A DNA stretch of 6,733 nt from Alphaproteobacteria bacterium (GTDB lineage: Bacteria; Pseudomonadota; Alphaproteobacteria; Rickettsiales; VGDC01): assembly GCA_016869895.1 (NCBI GenBank), contig VGDC01000108.1:1-6733 (forward strand). Reading direction: 5' to 3'. The notes beneath the pieces were generated by a model. It saw only the letters and a program-made list of their open reading frames with translations, ran no database searches and was not told the DNA's origin. The translations under genes were made by a program, and so were the position numbers. Below are positions 1-6,628 of the stretch, one piece after another; positions within the stretch are counted from its first letter, which is position 1, and each line of letters starts with the position of its first letter.

Positions 1-797
1 TCGGTCGGCACGCGCTCAACCCCGTTGAAGGTCAACAGCTTGGTCAGACGACCCTGCTGCGCTACGGTGCCGTCAAGGCGCAGAACCTTCACCTGTTGGC
101 CGACTTTCGCGGTGCCGGAATAGACTTTACCGGTGAGGACGCGGCCAAGGAAGTTGTCGCCCTGCAGCATGGTGACGAGCATGGAGAACGGGGTGGTCTT
201 GTCGACCTTCGGCGCGGGAACGTAATCCACGATGAGGTCGAACAGACCGTGCATGTCCTTCTTCTCGTCTTCCAAGTTCTTCACTGCCCAGCCGGAGCGG
301 CCAACCGCATACATCACGGGGAAATCAAGCTGCTGCTCGTTGGCTTCCAGCGCCACGAACAGGTCGAAAATCTCGTCCAGCACTTCTTCAGGGCGCGCAT
401 CGGAACGGTCGATCTTGTTGATGACCACGATGGGGCGCAGGCCGAGAGCCAGTGCTTTGGAGAGTACGAATTTGGTCTGCGGCATGGGGCCTTCAGCCGC
501 GTCGACGAGCAGGAGAACGCCGTCCACCATGCTGAGTACGCGCTCCACCTCACCGCCGAAGTCGGCGTGGCCTGGGGTATCGACGATGTTGATTTTCTTG
601 TCGCCCCACTTCACGGCGGTACACTTCGCCAGAATGGTGATGCCGCGCTCTTTTTCGAGGTCGTTAGAGTCCATCACGCGTTCTTCCACGCGCTGGTTCT
701 CGCGGAAGGTACCGCTCTGGCGCAGGAGCTGGTCGATCATGGTGGTCTTGCCATGGTCAACGTGCGCGATGATGGCGATGTTACGAAGTTCGGTCAT
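1..797 (-). CDS. typA: Translational GTPase TypA/BipA, N-terminal part (3' end outside window)
   Basis: This is a ribosome-associated GTPase of the EF-G/LepA superfamily. In known bacteria it acts in ribosome assembly and in stress or cold adaptation. About 265 codons are visible; family members have roughly 600 residues, so the rest lies beyond the left edge. The complete GTPase domain is readable: P-loop AHVDHGKT at residues 11-18, switch-I ERGITI at 50-55, DTPGH at 73-77 and NKID at 127-130. The start of the beta-barrel domain II follows, with GRVLTGKVYSG near 220-235. The family-typical VMDSNDLEKERGIT stretch separates it from LepA and EF-G. The ATG start at 795-797 is preceded by a GGAAAG ribosome site with 6 bases of spacing. 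The carbonic anhydrase gene ends 164 bases upstream, with a hairpin in between, so typA probably has its own transcript. No frameshift or missing motif is seen. Confidence 0.96.
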   Translation of the reverse strand, partial: MTELRNIAIIAHVDHGKTTMIDQLLRQSGTFRENQRVEERVMDSNDLEKERGITILAKCTAVKWGDKKINIVDTPGHADFGGEVERVLSMVDGVLLLVDAAEGPMPQTKFVLSKALALGLRPIVVINKIDRSDARPEEVLDEIFDLFVALEANEQQLDFPVMYAVGRSGWAVKNLEDEKKDMHGLFDLIVDYVPAPKVDKTTPFSMLVTMLQGDNFLGRVLTGKVYSGTAKVGQQVKVLRLDGTVAQQGRLTKLLTFNGVERVPT

Positions 798-867
798 AAA
801 ACACTTTCCATTTCAGTGATTTGTTTGGCGCGGCACAAAAGGGGCGGCGCGTGTGCGTCGTCTTGTC

Positions 868-890
868 AAAAGCCGCTTCGCGGCGTTTTT
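868..890. terminator. GC-rich hairpin with flanking T runs, probable bidirectional terminator
   Basis: GCCGC (872-876) pairs with GCGGC (880-884) around a TTC loop. AAAA at 868-871 gives a TTTT run on the minus strand, and GTTTTT at 885-890 gives a T run on the plus strand. It lies between the carbonic anhydrase stop and typA, so the simplest role is ending minus-strand transcription of the upstream genes. The stem is only 5 bp with a 3-base loop, so efficiency is uncertain. A transcript started further upstream (see 907-935) would have to cross it to reach typA. Confidence 0.55.
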
Positions 891-906
891 AGGGAATTTC
901 CGCGCC

Positions 907-935
907 CTTATACACTTTTTATGCGTGCTTGGCTA
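907..935 (-). promoter_or_regulatory. Possible promoter upstream of typA
   Basis: On the minus strand, TAGCCA (930-935; 4 of 6 matches to TTGACA) is followed after 17 bases by TATAAG (907-912; 5 of 6 matches to TATAAT). A start near 900 would give a leader of about 100 bases that contains the 872-884 hairpin before the typA ATG. A second -35-like TTGACA lies at 864-869, just past the hairpin, but there is no convincing -10 at 16-18 bases (the position reads CGCCCC). This is pattern matching only. Confidence 0.25.
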
Positions 936-961
936 GGGGATTCTTCGCGTTGCAGCGAATA

Positions 962-1606
962 TCAGAGTTCCGCAGGAATCGGCGTGAATGCGCCTTCCTC
1001 TTCCTTCCAGGTGCAAAGCGTGCCGGTGGTCAGCTCGAAATGCCAACCGTGGAGCTTGAGGTTCCCCTCCTCCATGCGCGCTTTAAGCCAAGGGAAGGTC
1101 TGCAGATTCTTGAGGGACGTCAACACCGCCTGTTCTTCGCAGACGCGGCGTGCATCGGGGTGATCCGCCGTGCCGCAGACGTGTAGCGTATGTTCCTTCG
1201 CCTCGTCGGCGATGTGCATCCAACGGCCGATGAAGCTGTCTTCGCCGTCATGGGGCGCGCCGTGCAGTAATGCACCGATGCCCGCGCAGGCGGAATGACC
1301 GAAAACGATGATATGTTTGACGTTCAGGTTGCGCACCGCGAATTCGATGGCCGCGGAAGTACCGTGGTGGCCGCTGTTCGTCTCGAAAGGGGGCACGAGG
1401 TTCGCCACGTTGCGCACCACGAAGATGTCGCCTGGGTCGGCGTCCAGAATGATGGCGGGATCGACGCGCGAATCGCTACAGGCGATAATCAAGGTCTTGG
1501 GGAATTGACCGCGAGTGGCGAGTTGGTCGAAAAGCGGGTCGCGACGGGTGAAATGGCGACCGTAAAAACGGCGATAACCATCCAGAAGAGCTTTCACATC
1601 GGCCAT
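962..1606 (-). CDS. Beta-class carbonic anhydrase
   Basis: This predicted cytosolic zinc enzyme interconverts CO2 and bicarbonate, supplying bicarbonate for carboxylations and pH balance. The protein has 214 residues, a normal length for the bacterial beta class. The signature CSDSR lies at 43-47, giving zinc ligand Cys43 and the Asp45/Arg47 dyad. GHSACAG at 103-109 supplies zinc ligands His104 and Cys107. The order of motifs and the C-terminal LHGWHFELTTG stretch (about 185-195) resemble the CynT-like group, but no cyanase gene is visible, so no symbol is given. The frame stays open upstream to an ATG at 1745-1747, inside the methyltransferase gene. The ATG at 1604-1606 is preferred because a strong ribosome site precedes it and conserved sequence begins there. 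The stop is TGA at 962-964. The 79-base gap from the methyltransferase holds a -35-like TTGACT (minus strand, 1672-1677) without a good -10. Confidence 0.95.
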   Translation of the reverse strand: MADVKALLDGYRRFYGRHFTRRDPLFDQLATRGQFPKTLIIACSDSRVDPAIILDADPGDIFVVRNVANLVPPFETNSGHHGTSAAIEFAVRNLNVKHIIVFGHSACAGIGALLHGAPHDGEDSFIGRWMHIADEAKEHTLHVCGTADHPDARRVCEEQAVLTSLKNLQTFPWLKARMEEGNLKLHGWHFELTTGTLCTWKEEEGAFTPIPAEL

Positions 1607-1612
1607 GGGTAA

Positions 1613-1620
1613 CCTCACCT
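1613..1620 (-). promoter_or_regulatory. Ribosome binding site that fixes the carbonic anhydrase start
   Basis: The minus strand reads AGGTGAGG, 6 bases before the ATG at 1604-1606. It is the best Shine-Dalgarno match near this gene. It supports a 214-residue protein rather than the 261-residue reading from the upstream ATG at 1747, whose extra 47 residues show no family resemblance. Confidence 0.7.
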
Positions 1621-1685
1621 GACTTGTGGGACGAAGATGAAACGGTTTAATCCTTTTGGATACGGATGCAAAGTCAATTCTGCAA

Positions 1686-2960
1686 TCAGCTGTTTTTGCT
1701 GAATATACCGACCACCTCGAGATGGTGCGACCACAGGAATTGGTCAACGGGAACGAGGGAATCGAGGCGATAACCGGATTCCAGCAGGTGTTTCGCGTCC
1801 CGCTCGAAGGTCGCCGGATTGCAAGAGACCATGACGATTCGCGCGATGCCAGCCTCCGAAAGCTCTTTCACCTGCGGCAAAGCGCCGTTGCGCGGGGGAT
1901 TGATCACCGCCGCATCATAACGCGTTAATTCCGCCGATTTCAGAGGGGATTTGAACAAATCCCGCGCCGTGAAGCGCGCTGTCTGCTCAAGCCCTTCGCG
2001 GCGGGCGGCGTTGAACCCCGCATTGGTCATATCGGAAGAACCCTCATAGGCATCCACGCTGTGCCTCGCCTTCGTCAGCGGGAAAGTGAACGTGCCGCAG
2101 CCGGAATAGAGGTCGATGACGCGCGCATGGCCTGCGCACCCCGCTAAGACCTGCGCCACCAGCTCTGCCTCGCTGGGTTTGGTGGCTTGCAGGAATGCGC
2201 CAGCCGCCAAATCCACCGCCACATCCGCGAATCTCACCTGCGCCTCTCCGGCACGGTGGATGACCGTCTGCTCCCGCGCTTCTCCCACCTGTTCCGCAAG
2301 GCGGATGAACCCCTGCTCTTTCGCGAAAGCCGCCAGTTTCTCGCGGTCATTCGGCTTGAATTTCCCCGCAATCTGCAAAAGGATGCTCAATCCGCCTTCC
2401 ACCACGGTCATATGGATGGATTTGATGTTGGAAGGGCTTTTAAGGCTGGCCAGCACGTCGCGCCATGCAGGCAGACTGGCGGCGATGATCGGCTCCACCA
2501 CGGGGCATTCCTGCACATCGACCAGTGCGTGGCTGCGCGCGGCCATGAAGCCTATGGCGATCTCACCCTTCGCCACACTCACTTTGAATTCTGCGCGGCG
2601 GCGGCTTTGCGCTGGCACACGCATCAGCGGCGCGACGATCCGCTCATCCACCCCCAAACGCTTCGCCACCTGCAAGGCGATGCCGCGTTTGAAGGCCACA
2701 TACGCCTCTTCGGAGAGGTGCTGGAGTTCGCAGCCACCACAAACGGTAAAATGTATGCAAGGCGGTGGAATGCGCTGCGCAGAAGGCGTGATGACCTCCA
2801 GCAATTCCGCCCTGCCCGCATGTGGCTGCGTCACGCGCACCAGCTCATCCGGTAGTGCATAAGGCACATAGACAGGCTGGCCGTCATGCATGGCGACACC
2901 ATCGCCCTGTGTCGCCAGATGCGTGATGTGCAGTTCAACGGATTCGGAAATATCGCCCAT
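1686..2960 (-). CDS. rlmD: TRAM-domain, iron-sulfur m5U RNA methyltransferase (RlmD/TrmA family)
   Basis: This is a SAM-dependent enzyme predicted to methylate C5 of a uridine in structured RNA, most likely 23S rRNA. The 424 residues divide into an N-terminal TRAM RNA-binding domain (about 1-60), a 4Fe-4S site and a Rossmann methyltransferase domain. Cluster cysteines are Cys68, Cys74, Cys77 (in CGGCELQH) and probably Cys152 (in QECPVVEP). The SAM loop is DLYSGCGTF at 283-291. NPPRNGA at 354-360 is the motif IV region. SCNPATFERD at 379-388 holds the catalytic Cys380, and Glu415 near the C-terminus is the likely general base. TRAM plus the cluster fits RlmD better than TrmA; RlmC lacks TRAM. 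Motif IV has Asn where RlmD has Asp. The target site is inferred from architecture only. An in-frame TGA (2967-2969) lies just upstream of the ATG; no clear Shine-Dalgarno site is seen. The receiver-ATPase gene ends 40 bases upstream. Confidence 0.9.
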   Translation of the reverse strand: MGDISESVELHITHLATQGDGVAMHDGQPVYVPYALPDELVRVTQPHAGRAELLEVITPSAQRIPPPCIHFTVCGGCELQHLSEEAYVAFKRGIALQVAKRLGVDERIVAPLMRVPAQSRRRAEFKVSVAKGEIAIGFMAARSHALVDVQECPVVEPIIAASLPAWRDVLASLKSPSNIKSIHMTVVEGGLSILLQIAGKFKPNDREKLAAFAKEQGFIRLAEQVGEAREQTVIHRAGEAQVRFADVAVDLAAGAFLQATKPSEAELVAQVLAGCAGHARVIDLYSGCGTFTFPLTKARHSVDAYEGSSDMTNAGFNAARREGLEQTARFTARDLFKSPLKSAELTRYDAAVINPPRNGALPQVKELSEAGIARIVMVSCNPATFERDAKHLLESGYRLDSLVPVDQFLWSHHLEVVGIFSKNS

Positions 2961-2986
2961 GGCGTTTCATACCACAGCCAAGCGGT

Positions 2987-3006
2987 GCTTAAAACTGCTT
3001 TTAAGC
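2987..3006. repeat. Perfect 8-bp inverted repeat over the receiver-ATPase stop codon
   Basis: GCTTAAAA (2987-2994) and TTTTAAGC (2999-3006) are perfect complements around a 4-base spacer. The repeat contains the TAA stop of the upstream gene and lies 27 bases before the methyltransferase start. The stem is AT-rich and no T run follows it on the minus strand, so it is not a typical intrinsic terminator. It could be a weak hairpin affecting processing or translational coupling, or chance. Confidence 0.5.
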
Positions 3007-3912
3007 CGTTTTCTTCAGCGGTATGGTGCAGGTGACTTCGCTGCCGTTCCCTGCGAACTCAAGGCTGGAGAAGCACATGGACTTCGCCATGGCGATGCCG
3101 CGCCCGTGCGGGTGGGTCAGGCGATGGGGGCTGAATTCAATGTATTCCTTCCAGTCGAATCCTTTGCCTTTGTCCTCAATGCGGATGACCACCTCACCGT
3201 TGGCAAGTTCGAAAGAAAGCGTTGCGTATTTTTCGAGATTCTCCGGCTCTTTCAGACGGCGGGAGACCTCCGCTTCCCAGCCACCTTCCAGCACCAGTTT
3301 GGTTTTTTCGGCATAGGTGATGCCAAGGTTGCCATGCTCCACCGCGTTGATCATCAGCTCGCTGAGGCCGAAAACCGTATTCTCCGGATCGGGACAGCAG
3401 CTGGCGATGTAATAGGCGACGTTCTTCGCCTCTTCCAGCGTGCGGAAGCGGAAGCTGGCCTTATCGATGAGGCCGAGCACATTACGGTGCTTGCGCACTT
3501 CCTCGCGCATCTGGATGAAATTCTGGGATTCATTCAGCGCCGCGCGGATGATGCCGATGAGCATCTGTTCGTCGTAAGGTTTGGCGAGGTAATAATAGGC
3601 ACCGGCCTTGATGCCCTCTTCCACCTGATGGCTCTGGGCGGCGGCGGTCTGCATGATGACGGGAATATCGCGCCAGCGTGGCTCGGCCTTGATGCGGCGC
3701 AGGGCCTCCATTCCGTCCATGCGGGGCATCATGCGATCAAGCAGCACCACATTGATACTCGCGTCCTTCTCCAGTGCTTCGAGTGCCGAAACGCCGTCCT
3801 CAGCGCGCGACACCTCGAATCCGGCATCTTCCAAGTCGGTTTGCAGAATGTCGAGGTTGAACACCTCATCGTCCACCGCCAGCACTTTTATTTTTTTGTC
3901 TTTATCTGCCAT
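3001..3912 (-). CDS. Response regulator with an RsbW/SpoIIAB-type ATPase output domain
   Basis: The predicted protein is cytosolic, with 303 residues. Residues about 7-125 are a CheY-like receiver with all key positions: acidic Asp14/Asp15, phospho-acceptor Asp59 (in LLDRMMPRMDG), Thr89 and Lys111-Pro112. A linker leads to a GHKL ATPase at about 155-300. Its N box is ELMINAVEHGN (185-195), followed by EDKGKGFD (246-253) and a G2-like HPHGRGIAMA (267-276). NAVEHGN is typical of anti-sigma serine kinases (HATPase_c_2) rather than histidine kinases. No dimerisation-phosphoacceptor helix, DNA-binding domain or PP2C domain is present. The inferred job is phosphorylation-controlled partner switching with an unseen target. 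The start lies 5 bases after the kinase stop, with ribosome site AAGGA (3921-3925) inside the kinase's last codons, so the two are co-transcribed and probably translationally coupled. The domain calls are firm; the role of the ATPase is inferred. Confidence 0.92.
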   Translation of the reverse strand: MADKDKKIKVLAVDDEVFNLDILQTDLEDAGFEVSRAEDGVSALEALEKDASINVVLLDRMMPRMDGMEALRRIKAEPRWRDIPVIMQTAAAQSHQVEEGIKAGAYYYLAKPYDEQMLIGIIRAALNESQNFIQMREEVRKHRNVLGLIDKASFRFRTLEEAKNVAYYIASCCPDPENTVFGLSELMINAVEHGNLGITYAEKTKLVLEGGWEAEVSRRLKEPENLEKYATLSFELANGEVVIRIEDKGKGFDWKEYIEFSPHRLTHPHGRGIAMAKSMCFSSLEFAGNGSEVTCTIPLKKTA

Positions 3913-3917
3913 AGCGC

Positions 3918-6335
3918 TTATCCTTCGCCTGATTCCTCACTTAAATCATACGGTAAAACCACATGGAAGCAAGCCCCCTGCTGAGGCTGGCTCGTGGCAT
4001 AGATTTGCCCTTGATGCGCCTCCACGATCTGACGGGTGATGGAAAGCCCAAGCCCCGTCCCTCCTGCGCCAGATTTGGTTTTACTGCCCTGAATGAACTT
4101 ATCAAATACCTTCTCCAGCTCGTCGGGCGCGATGCCGATGCCCTCATCACGTATGGCGCACACCAGTGCCTTACGTTTTGCGCCTTCCGCATCCACCAAA
4201 GTGCCCTTCTCCAAACTGATGTGAATGGTCGAGCGCTCCGGCGAGAATTTAATCGCATTAGACAAAAGGTTGATGAATGCCATTGTGAGCAATTTGCTAT
4301 CAAAAGTCAGGATGGTTTGCGCGTCGCCCACCTTCAATTCGACCTCGATGAGCTTCGCCTGTAATAGTGGCTCCAGCTCTTCTATCGCGCCCTTCAGCAC
4401 GGGGAGGATGTCATTGCGGAACATATGGAAGCTCATCTTGCCAGCTTCCAGCTTGGACAGATCGAGCAAGTCGTTCAACAAATCCAGCAAACGCTTGCCG
4501 CTCGTCTGAATATTGTGCAGCATGGTCAGTAGCCTGTCATCTTTATTGGTTTCGCTGCGCTTGTGCGCCTGCCGCGCGAAGGCGAGGATGGCATGCATGG
4601 GCGTGCGCAACTCGTGGGACATGTTCGCGAGGAACTGCGATTTCGCCTTATTCGCGCGCTCCGCCTCTTCCTTGGCCTCGCGCATTTCCAGCGTCTTCTC
4701 CTCGACCAGCTCCTGCAAGTGATGGCGGTGGCGTTGCAGTTCCGTCTCGACCTTCTTCTTCTCGGTGACATCCTGCACAATGGCTACCAAACCCACGCTG
4801 CCATCGGGGAAAGTGAACGGAGATTTATGGCTATGGGTGATAAGCGATTTACCGTCTTTCCAAACGACATTATTCTCGAAGGTCTGCGGTTTCCTAGTGG
4901 TCATAACCACTAGGTCATCCTCCCAGAATTTATCGACCAATTCATCCGCGAAGACCCCGCGTTCGTCCTTGCCGAGATATTGCTCCTTCGGCCCCTCCAT
5001 CAATGCCCAGAAAGATTCGTTCGCCAGTACATAGCGATGCATCGAGTCCTTCACGAAAATCGGATCGGAGATAGCGTTCAGCAATGTCTGGCTGAAATTC
5101 TGCTCCTGCACCGCTTTATCGAGCGCCTCTTTCAGCTCGGTGATGTCCTGCACCACCGCGACCACACCCTTTTCACCATTCGGGAGCGTAACAGGCGATT
5201 TCGTGGTTTTCGCGGTGATGGTACGTCCATCCGGCCAGGTCACGACTTCTTCGTTGATGACAGGTTTATTCGAGCGGATAACCAAATCATCCACTTCCCA
5301 AAAGATTCTGCGCTCTTCTTCAGGATGCGACATGTCATGCATCGCGCCGATGACTTCCTCAGGCGACTTGCCTAATGCAGACCAAAACGCATCATTGCCT
5401 GCGACGGTACGATGCTGACTGTCTTTTACGATAATGGGATCGCTGATGGCATTCATGATGGTCTGGCTGAATGCTTTTTCGCTCAAGGCTTTATTGAACG
5501 CCTGCCGCATCTCGCTGATGTCGCGCACCACCGCCACCAAGCCCACTGTACCATCCGGCATGATGAAGGGTGATTTCGTGGTCATGGCGACGAAGGGCGT
5601 GCCATCGGCCCAATTCAAGTCTTCTTCATAAATAATGGTCTTGCCGCCCTGTATGACCGCGTCGTCCATCTCCCAGAATTTCTGGCGCGCTTCTTCCGTG
5701 AAAGTTTCCGCGGCGGTAGTGCTCAGCACCTCGTCGCTGCTTTTGCCCAGCATCTTCCAGAAGGCCTGATTGCCGCCGATGACCCTTCTCTGCCCATCCT
5801 TCACGAGTACCGGATCGCTGATGGCGTTCATGATGGCTTGGCTGAACACCTTTTCCTGAACGGCCATCTCCAACGCGCGTTTCTCTTCGCTGATGTCGAA
5901 GCATACCCCCACATAGCCTTGGAACTTCCCCTGCTCGTCATTCAGCGGCACAGCCACGTTCTGCATCCAGCGGAAGTCACCATCGCTACCTTTAAGGCGG
6001 AAGGAATGGCTGAATCGCTTCTTCTCCTCCCCTCTGGTCTGGGTAGCAAGCAGTTCGTAGATATAGGATCTGTCGTTCGGGTGGAAATGGTTATCCCATA
6101 CGGAATCGGGGTTTTCGTCACCGGTCAGCTCGCGCCAGGCGCGGTTGACGAAGATGGGGCGGTTATCCGCGTCCATCGCCCAGATGATGACCGGCGCGTG
6201 GTCGACGATAAGGGAGAAGCGGTCGCGCGAACTGCGCAGCTTCACTGCCAGATAGACCATGATGGTGAAGGACAGCACGCCGAGAATCAGCAGCAGGTCT
6301 ATCAACCACATGTTATGAATCACGAAATTATGCAT
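3918..6335 (-). CDS. Membrane-anchored sensor histidine kinase with four PAS domains
   Basis: The protein has 805 residues. A single hydrophobic segment at about 9-32 follows a very short N-terminus, so the sensing domains are probably cytoplasmic. PAS1 spans about 37-150. Three related PAS domains begin at residues 164, 289 and 414, each opening with FSQ and NAISDP. A long charged helix (about 523-570) leads to the HisKA domain, with phospho-acceptor His574 in MSHELRTP. The catalytic domain has N box NLLSNAIKFSP (689-699), G1 DEGIGI (730-735) and G2 GTGLGL (759-764), so it looks active. There is no receiver domain; the next gene supplies one. The PAS ligand is unknown: no LOV cysteine motif is seen. 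The ATG at 6333-6335 is the first after an in-frame TGA but has no clear ribosome site; Met9 (6309-6311) is an alternative start. Confidence 0.95.
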   Translation of the reverse strand: MHNFVIHNMWLIDLLLILGVLSFTIMVYLAVKLRSSRDRFSLIVDHAPVIIWAMDADNRPIFVNRAWRELTGDENPDSVWDNHFHPNDRSYIYELLATQTRGEEKKRFSHSFRLKGSDGDFRWMQNVAVPLNDEQGKFQGYVGVCFDISEEKRALEMAVQEKVFSQAIMNAISDPVLVKDGQRRVIGGNQAFWKMLGKSSDEVLSTTAAETFTEEARQKFWEMDDAVIQGGKTIIYEEDLNWADGTPFVAMTTKSPFIMPDGTVGLVAVVRDISEMRQAFNKALSEKAFSQTIMNAISDPIIVKDSQHRTVAGNDAFWSALGKSPEEVIGAMHDMSHPEEERRIFWEVDDLVIRSNKPVINEEVVTWPDGRTITAKTTKSPVTLPNGEKGVVAVVQDITELKEALDKAVQEQNFSQTLLNAISDPIFVKDSMHRYVLANESFWALMEGPKEQYLGKDERGVFADELVDKFWEDDLVVMTTRKPQTFENNVVWKDGKSLITHSHKSPFTFPDGSVGLVAIVQDVTEKKKVETELQRHRHHLQELVEEKTLEMREAKEEAERANKAKSQFLANMSHELRTPMHAILAFARQAHKRSETNKDDRLLTMLHNIQTSGKRLLDLLNDLLDLSKLEAGKMSFHMFRNDILPVLKGAIEELEPLLQAKLIEVELKVGDAQTILTFDSKLLTMAFINLLSNAIKFSPERSTIHISLEKGTLVDAEGAKRKALVCAIRDEGIGIAPDELEKVFDKFIQGSKTKSGAGGTGLGLSITRQIVEAHQGQIYATSQPQQGACFHVVLPYDLSEESGEG
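3921..3926 (-). promoter_or_regulatory. Ribosome binding site embedded in the end of the kinase gene
   Basis: GAAGGA on the minus strand forms the last two sense codons of the kinase and lies 11 bases before the ATG of the receiver-ATPase gene (8 bases after its GGA). Ribosomes finishing the kinase would unmask or re-use this site, which suggests balanced synthesis of the two proteins. Confidence 0.65.
4722..5846 (-). repeat. Three tandem 375-bp PAS-encoding repeats inside the kinase gene
   Basis: Units lie at about 5472-5846, 5097-5471 and 4722-5096, each 125 codons. In all three the unit starts with FSQ, has FW at offset 56 and W-x-DG at offset 78, then a KSP motif, P-x-G and VA-x-V. By eye, units 1 and 2 share about half of their residues; unit 3 is more diverged. 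The unit-start DNA (5811-5846, 5436-5471, 5061-5096) is still visibly similar. This indicates old tandem duplication of a PAS plus linker-helix module. The last part of unit 3 merges into the helix that leads to HisKA. Confidence 0.85.
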
Positions 6336-6628
6336 AGCCGTATGCAGGTGTCTTGTTCATCTTGTCGCCATATTGGCTGAAAGGATTCTAAACTGCAACA
6401 TAAATACAACTCACGGTTGGAGCGCAAAATCCCACTCAATTCACTTCATATCTTAGCTTGCGTTCGCCAAGGATTCGAGCGGATTCTATTGACTTCATCG
6501 CCGCAATGCAGTATAAAGCAGCACCTTCGCCACATAAGGTGGTGTGAGTTTTAGAGGCAGCATGAGGGAAATCCCACTGCCTAGCTTAGCTCCAAAGGGA
6601 GCGGAAGCCAAAATGGATACGTTGCTTG
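6336..6628. other. Intergenic region upstream of the kinase gene
   Basis: About 290 bases without a supported gene. On the minus strand there are two TAGAAT boxes (6385-6390 and 6483-6488; 5 of 6 matches to a -10) but no good -35 at 16-18 bases from either. Three GATTC (GANTC-type) sites lie at 6384-6388, 6472-6476 and 6482-6486; the last two belong to a 10-base direct repeat, GGATTC at 6471 and 6481. The kinase promoter probably lies here but cannot be placed with confidence. The rightward promoter and hairpins in the right part are listed separately. Confidence 0.5.
6489..6517 (+). promoter_or_regulatory. Near-consensus sigma70-type promoter facing right, away from the kinase gene
   Basis: TTGACT (6489-6494; 5 of 6) and TATAAA (6512-6517; 5 of 6) are separated by exactly 17 bases. 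This is the best promoter match seen in the window on either strand. The predicted start is near 6524. No recognisable gene lies downstream within the window, so the transcript would be a non-coding RNA, a long leader of a gene beyond the edge, or antisense to a minus-strand gene end. Confidence 0.45.

Noticed and set aside
96..1163. 355-codon plus-strand ORF
   Set aside because: It lies antisense to typA and carbonic anhydrase, both of which show complete family motifs. The plus-strand translation resembles no family and spans an intergenic terminator-like hairpin.
1650..1661. ATCC-TTTT-GGAT palindrome upstream of carbonic anhydrase as a terminator or operator
   Set aside because: A 4-bp AT-rich stem is too short to be significant, and no T run follows on the minus strand.
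1607..1747. 47-residue N-terminal extension of carbonic anhydrase
   Set aside because: The extension overlaps the end of the methyltransferase gene and looks non-coding. A strong ribosome site at 1613-1620 points to the ATG at 1606.
2116..2862. 248- and 222-codon overlapping plus-strand ORFs opposite the methyltransferase
   Set aside because: Two different frames are open over the same stretch, the translations show no motif, and the minus strand encodes a clear TrmA-family enzyme.
2890..3984. 364-codon plus-strand ORF
   Set aside because: It is a mirror of the receiver-ATPase gene on the other strand, and is rich in His, Leu and Phe as expected for antisense of GC-rich codons. It spans three real genes or gene ends.
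4722..5846. Repeats in the kinase as a mobile element or CRISPR-like array
   Set aside because: The repeats are in frame, diverged and encode PAS domains; there are no short identical repeats with unique spacers and no transposase.
5838..6380. 180-codon plus-strand ORF opposite the kinase N-terminus
   Set aside because: Shadow of the PAS1 and membrane segment region; no recognisable domain, and several other antisense frames are open along the same gene.
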